Origin: Dehalococcoidia bacterium
Lineage (GTDB): Bacteria; Chloroflexota; Dehalococcoidia; GIF9; AB-539-J10
Direction: 5' to 3'
Length of the DNA stretch: 10,660 bases
Assembly (NCBI GenBank): GCA_030606765.1
Contig: JAUWFX010000053.1
Span: forward strand, 1 to 10,660
Shown here: piece by piece, positions 6,308 to 10,660 of the stretch
How positions within the stretch are numbered: position 1 is the stretch's first letter
Layout: the number at the start of each line of letters is the position of its first letter
Notes under the pieces: generated by a model
The model's input: the letters and a program-made list of their open reading frames with translations, nothing else
Told to the model about the DNA's origin: nothing
Database searches by the model: none
Translations under genes and position numbers: made by a program

Positions 6308-7360
6308 ATGATTTCCCAAGACCAATTAAGAGAATTAGGAATATATTCGTGGGCTGACTTAGAGAACGACTTTAAGAAATCAAACATACTCTTGGGCAAT
6401 GGATTCTCTCGTAGTCTTGCAGATACTTTCAACTATGAATCGTTGTTTACAGAGTTTCTATCAAAATGCCCGTCTGAGTACGCCAATATCTTCAGAAGGT
6501 TTGACACAACCAATTTTGAAAACATAATGGAGAAACTCACTTATGCTATATATGTTAATGAGCTATTTGGCAAGCAAGAACCCAGAATAGAAGAGGCTGC
6601 AAAAATATTGCAGGATGGGCTCATAACAACGATTGGAGACATACATCCAAAGTCAGAGGCTATATTCTGGGATAGGCTTGAAACTATGGCAAATAAAATA
6701 AGGTTCTTTAGTGATATCTACACCTTGAACTATGACTTATTTATATACCACATTATAATGATTCTAAAAGACCAATTTGAGAAGAATCAGCAACATCTGA
6801 ATTCACCAGAATATAAAAAACTGTGGCAGTATAGCGATTTTTTTTACGGTGATCAATATGAAGAAGGGAGATTTAGACGCTGCAAATACTACATTGATAG
6901 CACGCGGTATAGAGCTGTCTACTATTTGCATGGCGCACTTTTTATTTTTGGCTTTGGAGAACAGATTGATGAAATGAAGCTAATACGCAAGGACAGAGAA
7001 ATTGAACTAATCGAGCTTATTGGGGATACTATAAAAGAAGGAAACATGCCTGTCTTTGTTTGTGAAGGCAGCAGCGATAAGAAATTGGAACAAATAAATT
7101 CAAGCAGCTATCTAAAATTCGCCCATAGAGATTTTGCTAAACCAGAGAAACATAAATTTGTTATTTTCGGTTGTTCCTTGTCTCAACAAGACACTCATAT
7201 TATAGATGTTCTTGATAAATCAGCTAATGCTTTGGCAATATCCTTACATATAGGTGAAAAAACGATAGATAAGCTGAAGACAATAGAACAAGCCTACGAG
7301 AATAAATTCACCAAAGCCGAAGTTCGCTTTTTTGACTCAGAAACGCTCTTTTTACACTAG
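6308..7360 (+). CDS. DUF4917 / SIR2-like family protein, candidate defence gene
   Basis: A 350-residue cytosolic protein with the motif order of DUF4917 and other SIR2-like proteins: LLGNGFS (28-34, nucleotide-binding Gly turn), TLNYD (139-143), YLHGA (206-210, with His208 in the position of the SIR2 catalytic His) and GCSLSQQDTHI (288-298). SIR2-like domains in bacteria often bind or cleave NAD and occur in anti-phage systems; DUF4917 itself has no established activity that I know of. The start is ATG, preceded by GAGG seven bases upstream. The gene is visibly AT-rich and favours A/T-ending codons, unlike the core genes to the left, which fits recent transfer. It is the only intact gene between the two att repeats, and no partner effector or sensor gene accompanies it. 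A non-defence role is possible. Confidence 0.82.
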   Translation: MISQDQLRELGIYSWADLENDFKKSNILLGNGFSRSLADTFNYESLFTEFLSKCPSEYANIFRRFDTTNFENIMEKLTYAIYVNELFGKQEPRIEEAAKILQDGLITTIGDIHPKSEAIFWDRLETMANKIRFFSDIYTLNYDLFIYHIIMILKDQFEKNQQHLNSPEYKKLWQYSDFFYGDQYEEGRFRRCKYYIDSTRYRAVYYLHGALFIFGFGEQIDEMKLIRKDREIELIELIGDTIKEGNMPVFVCEGSSDKKLEQINSSSYLKFAHRDFAKPEKHKFVIFGCSLSQQDTHIIDVLDKSANALAISLHIGEKTIDKLKTIEQAYENKFTKAEVRFFDSETLFLH

Positions 7361-7384
7361 AATCAATGCTCGGTTTGTTTAATA

Positions 7385-7573
7385 TCAAATCACGATAGGT
7401 GGATACAGCTTCAAGGAGTCCTCAAAGCGAACTGGCCGAGTATACCTTTGCACCATCTGAATAGACTCCCATCTGCCTAGTCTCATGATGTGCTCAACAT
7501 CAAGCCCGACGCGGTCAAGGTTAGTGCGCTGAGCTATAGGCGCACGCATAGCCTGACGCAGCGTCTACGAATC
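7385..7573 (-). pseudogene. Second, unrelated integrase C-terminal remnant
   Basis: On the minus strand a frame ending with TGA at 7385-7387 encodes about 58 residues, including VEHIMRLGRWESIQMVQRYT followed by RFEDSLKLYPP. This is the C-terminal end of another tyrosine recombinase type, with the nucleophilic Tyr in QRYT. A TAG at 7565-7567 interrupts the frame upstream, and the rest of the gene is missing. It differs clearly from the integrase fragment at 5838-6122, so it comes from a different element. It converges on the DUF4917 gene. Confidence 0.72.
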
Positions 7574-7586
7574 TGAGATAGAAAGA

Positions 7587-7613
7587 GAGAGGAGGTTCGA
7601 TGCTTCCCCTCTC
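7587..7613 (+). terminator. Possible hairpin terminator
   Basis: GAGAGGAGG (7587-7595) can pair with CCCCTCTC (7606-7613) with one bulged A and a ten-base loop, followed by GATTTTG on the plus strand. It is about 225 bp past the DUF4917 stop. The T run is short, so it is a weak candidate. Confidence 0.3.
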
Positions 7614-7643
7614 GATTTTGTCGTTCTAGTGACGTTCGTGTGC

Positions 7644-7680
7644 GACCACACCAGATGACGGCTGACCACACCTAACCACA
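7644..7680 (+). repeat. Short direct repeats GACCACACC near the right att site
   Basis: GACCACACC at 7644-7652 recurs at 7664-7672, exactly 20 bp apart, and is followed by a further ACCACA (7675-7680). Spacing of about two helical turns close to an att core suits arm-type integrase or excisionase binding sites. The surrounding stretch 7574-7726 has no gene that I can recognise. Confidence 0.35.
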
Positions 7681-7726
7681 GGCGTTTGAGAGCGTTTGTC
7701 GGCTTCGCACGATTGAGGACTGGCTG

Positions 7727-7764
7727 TTACGAAACCGCTGCTCTACCCCTGAGCTACGCTGGCA
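7727..7764. repeat. Right attachment repeat (orphan 5' half of tRNA-Thr)
   Basis: The second copy of the 38-bp repeat, identical to 5822-5859. The 3' half of the tRNA (anticodon stem partner, T arm, acceptor 3' strand) is absent, and unrelated DNA takes its place. This is the displaced original 5' half, left behind when the island supplied a new one. It cannot form a functional tRNA. Confidence 0.88.
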
Positions 7765-7820
7765 TTAAAGCTAAATTTTAGTTATTACTCAAGCTTATGT
7801 CTACCTTTTAGCTCCAAAAT

Positions 7821-7840
7821 GGCGCTTTTCTTCTAGCGCC
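7821..7840 (-). repeat. GGCGCT/AGCGCC inverted repeat at the integrase scar
   Basis: A perfect 6-bp inverted repeat (7821-7826 and 7835-7840) with an eight-base loop, followed on the minus strand by ATTTT. It could be the decayed terminator of the old integrase gene. The support is weak. Confidence 0.25.
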
Positions 7841-7952
7841 GTTCCCATAGTGACAACACACCACCCGGTAACCTCATGGCATCCCTTTGCATCCCTTCAA
7901 TTATATGGCTGTAAACATCCATTGTAAAGGCTACCGAGCTTCCCCAATGCCC
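7833..7952 (-). pseudogene. Third integrase scar, related to the 5838-6122 fragment
   Basis: The minus strand encodes GHWGSSVAFTMDVYSHIIEG, then MQRDAM and a TAG stop at 7833-7835. It matches the integrase fragment next to tRNA-Thr closely (GHASVAFTMDTYSHIISGVQ) and keeps the Tyr nucleophile region, but only about 25 residues are recognisable. A frameshift after MQRDAM is possible, since the next frame runs on to a TAA near 7809. It lies just outside the right att repeat, in the same position relative to that tRNA half as the first fragment has to the intact tRNA. Confidence 0.68.
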
Positions 7953-7962
7953 CATATAGAAG

Positions 7963-7975
7963 TTGGTAATACCAA
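7963..7975. promoter_or_regulatory. Palindrome upstream of the HLHHW membrane protein
   Basis: TTGGTA-A-TACCAA is a perfect 13-bp palindrome, 40 bp before the chosen start at 8016. It could be an operator. No clear -35/-10 pair accompanies it. Confidence 0.3.
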
Positions 7976-8015
7976 ATGGACTTTTGGGCTATTTAGGATT
8001 ATCATAGGAGATGGA

Positions 8016-8423
8016 ATGAGGAAGAAGATAGTCCTCATCAGCCTGATTGCCGGCTTTTGCTTCTTTGGTGTACTCTGCTACAAGAGCTGGATTATCACTT
8101 TCGTCGTCACCAAGTGCCTCAGCGGACGGACAGACGATAAACAGGGAATTGTCAGGTCAATAATCATCCCCTGGCGGAATTATCAGCTCCACCTGCACCA
8201 CTGGTTTCTTGCCCTGATTATTGGCGGAGTATTCGCGGTAAAGAGCTTCTACATTCTGGCACCGGAAATCTCTTACGGCATTCTCTCCGCCATTATCTTC
8301 CAGGGAATCTACTACTACGGAGACTGGTACCGAATCATAAAAAGAAAAAACGTTCTGCCAACTTTGGCACAGCAGATGTCATTAGCTGCCGGTAATGACC
8401 AGAACTTTGAACTATTATGGTAG
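8016..8423 (+). CDS. Small membrane protein with HLHHW motif, unknown function
   Basis: A 135-residue protein with about three membrane segments (residues 5-22, 63-80 and 86-102) and a basic N-terminus. The striking element is NYQLHLHHWF (55-64), with three His just before the second membrane segment; a second aromatic cluster, YYYGDWYRIIKR (99-110), follows the third. The His could bind metal or heme, but I know no assigned function. I chose ATG 8016, because AGGAG lies five bases before it and because the longer frame from 7887 runs back through the integrase scar and lacks such a site. The C-terminus (AAGNDQNFELLW) looks like a random end, so the gene may be shortened. It may belong to the older island or to the chromosome beyond it. 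Confidence 0.65.
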   Translation: MRKKIVLISLIAGFCFFGVLCYKSWIITFVVTKCLSGRTDDKQGIVRSIIIPWRNYQLHLHHWFLALIIGGVFAVKSFYILAPEISYGILSAIIFQGIYYYGDWYRIIKRKNVLPTLAQQMSLAAGNDQNFELLW

Positions 8424-8501
8424 AAGAGATTCGTGACAATAGTGTACAGTTATGTAAAGGATCTCAAATAAGGTTCTGTGCTCGTTAAACTTAGAATCTT
8501 C

Positions 8502-8636
8502 ATGAAAATCGGCCTTTTCCTCGACACATCCCTTCCTTACACAAATGATATTGCTACCGTAATCAAGACAATGAAAGAGGAATTTACCGGTCTTAAGAGG
8601 GTAAACCTGGAGATCTGCGTACCACCAGTTGGCTAA
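8502..8636 (+). CDS. Doubtful 44-residue ORF
   Basis: ATG to TAA, starting MKIGLFLDTS and ending VPPVG. It has plausible composition but no ribosome binding site and no family that I recognise. It could be the start of a degraded gene. Apart from it, the stretch 8424-8745 shows only a short GACTGGTCAGTC palindrome (8728-8739) after the J-domain gene. Confidence 0.2.
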   Translation: MKIGLFLDTSLPYTNDIATVIKTMKEEFTGLKRVNLEICVPPVG

Positions 8637-8745
8637 TTTCAGTCTCTAAAAGCGGGCCCTCACAACACCTGAATGCATTCACACCACATCCCGGCACATG
8701 CTGGCGGTGACCAACGAACCAAACATTGACTGGTCAGTCTAGCTA

Positions 8746-9192
8746 CTAATCATGCAATTTCTTAAGTTCTTCTTCAGCGAAGCGCCTGACTGCCGTCAAG
8801 CCATTGGACTCGATTCTCACCATATACCAGAAGCGAAAGGTATCCTTAATAGGTTCTTTATCTACAAACCCGGTGTGGCCTCTATACAATGAAGGAGAAT
8901 TGCTACTGATTTTCACTTGGCTGCCTTTGTTGAACTTCGGAACTCTGCTACCATACCCTCGGGGAAGATCATATTCCCTTCGTTTAATCGGGTCAGACAG
9001 GATAACATAAGCCTCGTTTATCTCTAGCATTTTCTTGTGGGCTTCATCGGTTTCCTGATGCCTATCTGGGTGGCATTGAAAAGCCATCCTGTGATACGCC
9101 CTTCTTATCTCCTCTACGCTGGCATTTGTCGCAATGCCCAAGACTTCATAGTAGTCTCTTGCACTTTGCCTTCCACACATAAGTAGTTCCAT
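8746..9192 (-). CDS. J-domain protein with C-terminal SH3-like extension
   Basis: A 148-residue cytosolic protein. Residues 13-75 form a J domain (DYYEVLGI, then CHPDR with the HPD at 41-43, then INEAYVILSDPIKRREYD), which stimulates the ATPase of DnaK-type Hsp70. Instead of the Gly/Phe region and zinc domain of DnaJ, it carries a domain of about 60 residues (86-145) with KGSQVKISS, YRGHTGFVD, FWYMVRI and FAEEELKKL, looking like a small KOW/SH3-like beta barrel. It is therefore a specialised co-chaperone rather than DnaJ itself; clients are unknown. Two starts are possible: ATG 9192, almost at the predicted transcript start, or ATG 9180 (Met5), which would leave a short leader with GGAAC. The second removes MELL and keeps the whole J domain. 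Confidence 0.85.
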   Translation of the reverse strand: MELLMCGRQSARDYYEVLGIATNASVEEIRRAYHRMAFQCHPDRHQETDEAHKKMLEINEAYVILSDPIKRREYDLPRGYGSRVPKFNKGSQVKISSNSPSLYRGHTGFVDKEPIKDTFRFWYMVRIESNGLTAVRRFAEEELKKLHD

Positions 9193-9199
9193 GGAAACT

Positions 9200-9227
9200 A
9201 TTATACGGCTATCTGAGGAACAGTCAA
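9200..9227 (-). promoter_or_regulatory. Sigma70-type promoter for the J-domain gene
   Basis: On the minus strand TTGACT (9222-9227) and TATAAT (9200-9205) are separated by 16 bp. The predicted transcript start is near 9193, so the gene is either leaderless from ATG 9192 or has a leader of about 13 bases to ATG 9180. Confidence 0.7.
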
Positions 9228-9348
9228 TAGTTCTTTTGTACTATGTTCAAGCTATACTATAGAATATAAGAAATAATAATTCATCTTTTGGTGCAGCGGA
9301 TCAATATCCAAGCTTCTGTTGCCTGAGCTGAATAATCTGAGCTAATGC

Positions 9349-10029
9349 TCATCTCTTAAGCCTACTTTGGATAGCGTCACTCTCAAGTTCCCTGATGGCA
9401 TCAGAAGCAATCCAGCGAGCAGCCTTTGAATCAAGCCGCTGGATTTCCCTTGCAGTATTTATTGCGGCTTTGTTCAAACTAAGGTTCCTTTTCCCGATGT
9501 TTCTGAGAGCCCAGTTCACTGCTTTCTTGACGAAGTTACGCTCGTCAGTAGCTCCTTGTATTATCACCGTAAGCAATTCGACGAATTTCTCATTGCTCGC
9601 CTTCTTATCATGCCATGCCAGACAAGCTATCAGCGAAAAGGCAGTCCTTTTGACAAACTCTTCTTCCCGTTCCGACCAATCGACAATTTTCTTCCAGGCT
9701 AAGTGGTTCTTTTCAAAGAGATTCGTGCACACCTGGTCGCAGACATCCCATGAATTAATGCCTTTCACCCACTCTTCCATCTGCTCTTCAGTTAGCTTAT
9801 CAGGGTCACCAACCATCGCAGCCATGATCCTTGCTTCGGCTATTCCAGTCCTCCATAAGTCCAGTGCCAGCTTGTGGTCTTTCCCTATTTCTTTAGCCAG
9901 TTTTCTCATATCAGGAACCGAGACGCCCAATCTCTGCTCCACTGTCATCCCGTATTTAGCCATCCCTTTTAACTGCTCCGGCTGAGCCTTGCTTTGGAGT
10001 TTGTCCAACACATCTTTCACACAAGTCAT
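9349..10029 (-). CDS. DNA alkylation repair protein, AlkD-like
   Basis: A 226-residue all-helical HEAT-like protein of the AlkD family, DNA glycosylases that remove positively charged alkylated bases such as 3- and 7-methylpurines without flipping them out. The N-terminal GVSVPDMRKLAKEIG block is typical. INSWDVCDQV supplies Trp94 and Asp98, matching the Trp/Asp pair of the characterised Bacillus enzyme (spacing four). FVKRTAF offers Arg128, and FVKKAVNWALRNIGKRN (167-182) has a Trp and Arg in the expected region. The length is normal for the family. The ATG is preceded by AGGAG, and a good promoter lies 41 bp upstream of the ATG. It stands alone as a single-gene unit. The exact substrate is not readable. 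Confidence 0.87.
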   Translation of the reverse strand: MTCVKDVLDKLQSKAQPEQLKGMAKYGMTVEQRLGVSVPDMRKLAKEIGKDHKLALDLWRTGIAEARIMAAMVGDPDKLTEEQMEEWVKGINSWDVCDQVCTNLFEKNHLAWKKIVDWSEREEEFVKRTAFSLIACLAWHDKKASNEKFVELLTVIIQGATDERNFVKKAVNWALRNIGKRNLSLNKAAINTAREIQRLDSKAARWIASDAIRELESDAIQSRLKR

Positions 10030-10070
10030 TGTTTACTCCTATTCCATTACTCAAAAATTACTAACATTGA

Positions 10071-10099
10071 ATTATAAAGGCCCATTAAACCATTATCAA
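10071..10099 (-). promoter_or_regulatory. Sigma70-type promoter for the AlkD-like gene
   Basis: TTGATA (10094-10099) and TATAAT (10071-10076) on the minus strand are separated by exactly 17 bp. The predicted start near 10064 gives a leader of about 35 bases that contains the AGGAG ribosome binding site. Confidence 0.7.
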
Positions 10100-10225
10100 T
10101 GCAGATGGTTGTAAGTGTTCTTCATTACTTCTCAAATGTGCAACAAAACAACACGCCTAATTGTTACTTTTTATGAGACAAGGCTTGGTATTGCAGCTTC
10201 AGAGGGCTTTGCCGTTATTAATTTG

Positions 10226-10660
10226 TCAGGATTGAGGCTTTGGCTCCTGTCTCAGTAGCAGGCGTAGAAAATGGATTGCCACTACTTCCACCCAGACTAG
10301 CGCGTTGCCTATTATAATTCGCTCATACAGACCAAACCAGCCTCGCTGCTCGGCAAGCAATGCCCCTAATATCAGAGCCAGGGCTAGAACACCGGCAATC
10401 AGAGTATAGATAAAAATGCCTTTCCAATTCGGGGTGCTCTTGAAGCTGGGTGCGAGCGATAGAATAGCGATAGGAAATAACAAGCCAAGTCCATAAGATG
10501 CTATTGTGTGGATTGTTCCATCGATGGTCGTAGCTCCAGAGTGGTCCATATGAAAAGTGGCAATCAACATCAGGACGAAGCCACAGAGAGCAAGAAGTAC
10601 AATGCCGGCATGGAAGCCCCGGGCTCTACGAATGTTGAAAAAGAGCCCGGCGACAAAGAT
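10226..10660 (-). CDS. DUF998-like membrane protein, 3' part (5' end beyond window)
   Basis: The frame is open to the window edge: 30 further codons precede the Met at 10570, including GLFFNIRRARGFHAGIVLL, so the visible 144 residues are the C-terminal part of a longer protein. It has about four membrane segments, and between the first two lies FHMDHSGATTIDGTIHTIAS, a loop that resembles the conserved Asp/Thr/Gly-x-x-His region of DUF998 integral membrane proteins. The function of that family is unknown. It ends about 195 bp before the AlkD-like gene on the same strand; that gap holds the promoter of the AlkD-like gene and nothing else obvious. Confidence 0.62.
   Translation of the reverse strand: MFVAGLFFNIRRARGFHAGIVLLALCGFVLMLIATFHMDHSGATTIDGTIHTIASYGLGLLFPIAILSLAPSFKSTPNWKGIFIYTLIAGVLALALILGALLAEQRGWFGLYERIIIGNALVWVEVVAIHFLRLLLRQEPKPQS

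Noticed and set aside
7727..7764. A second tRNA gene
   Set aside because: Only the 5' half is present; the partners of the anticodon, T and acceptor stems are missing.
7887..8015. 43-codon upstream extension of the HLHHW protein starting at 7887
   Set aside because: It runs antisense through the integrase scar, has no ribosome binding site and no membrane-protein character. ATG 8016 has AGGAG at the right distance.
8728..8739. GACTGGTCAGTC as a terminator for the J-domain gene
   Set aside because: The loop would be only two bases and no T run follows on the minus strand.
9113..9125. A 12-13-base match to the 5' end of tRNA-Thr (CTACGCTGGCAT), possibly a third att copy
   Set aside because: It lies in frame in the J domain, encoding the conserved NASVEE stretch, and the rest of the tRNA half is absent. 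Chance similarity explains it.
9395..9985. Long plus-strand frame opposite the AlkD-like gene (196 codons)
   Set aside because: It is an antisense shadow of a clear AlkD-family gene, with composition dominated by Ser/Phe/Leu from the complementary codons.
1..10660. CRISPR array, rRNA genes or an intact insertion sequence
   Set aside because: No regularly spaced repeats, no rRNA-like stretches and no transposase frame were seen on either strand.

Overview
The window looks like chromosomal DNA of a free-living bacterium with moderate GC. The gene mix, together with the style of the integrase remnants, suggests Chloroflexota, perhaps Dehalococcoidia. The mix is an E. coli-type MetRS with several zinc knuckles, a short RsmI, a CBS-less GuaB3-type enzyme, and clade-specific hypotheticals beside LysE, J-domain and AlkD-like genes. 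This assignment is an inference from memory of protein families and was not checked by search.

Left part (1-5777): core chromosomal genes. The 3' end of ftsH runs into the window and converges on a minus-strand cluster of rsmI, a small Cys-rich protein and metG. Divergent from rsmI is a guaB3-type IMP dehydrogenase/GMP reductase family gene with a clear sigma70-like promoter. It converges, two bases apart, on a minus-strand unit made of tRNA-Thr(CGT), a possible (alpha/beta)-barrel protein of unknown function and a LysE-family exporter. The tRNA 3' end lies only nine bases before the start codon of the barrel-like protein, so the two are probably co-transcribed.

Middle part (5787-about 8000): an integration hotspot at tRNA-Thr. 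The 5' half of the tRNA, from the anticodon loop to one base before the 5' end, is repeated as a perfect 38-bp direct repeat at 5822-5859 and 7727-7764. The repeats enclose 1,867 bp. This small island holds a truncated tyrosine recombinase whose reading frame ends inside the tRNA, an AT-rich gene for a DUF4917/SIR2-like protein (a candidate defence gene), and a second, unrelated, broken integrase C-terminus. Just outside the right repeat lies a third integrase scar, related to the first. The picture is of repeated integration and decay at one tRNA, leaving a single-gene cargo.

Right part (8016-10660): a small membrane protein with an HLHHW motif, a poor stretch with one doubtful mini-ORF, a J-domain protein with an extra C-terminal domain, an AlkD-like DNA alkylation repair protein, and a DUF998-like membrane protein cut by the window edge. 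The J-domain and AlkD-like genes each have a well-formed promoter of their own.

The best candidate for something undescribed is the lone DUF4917 gene between the two att repeats at a tRNA attacked at its 5' half. All functional statements about it are inference.
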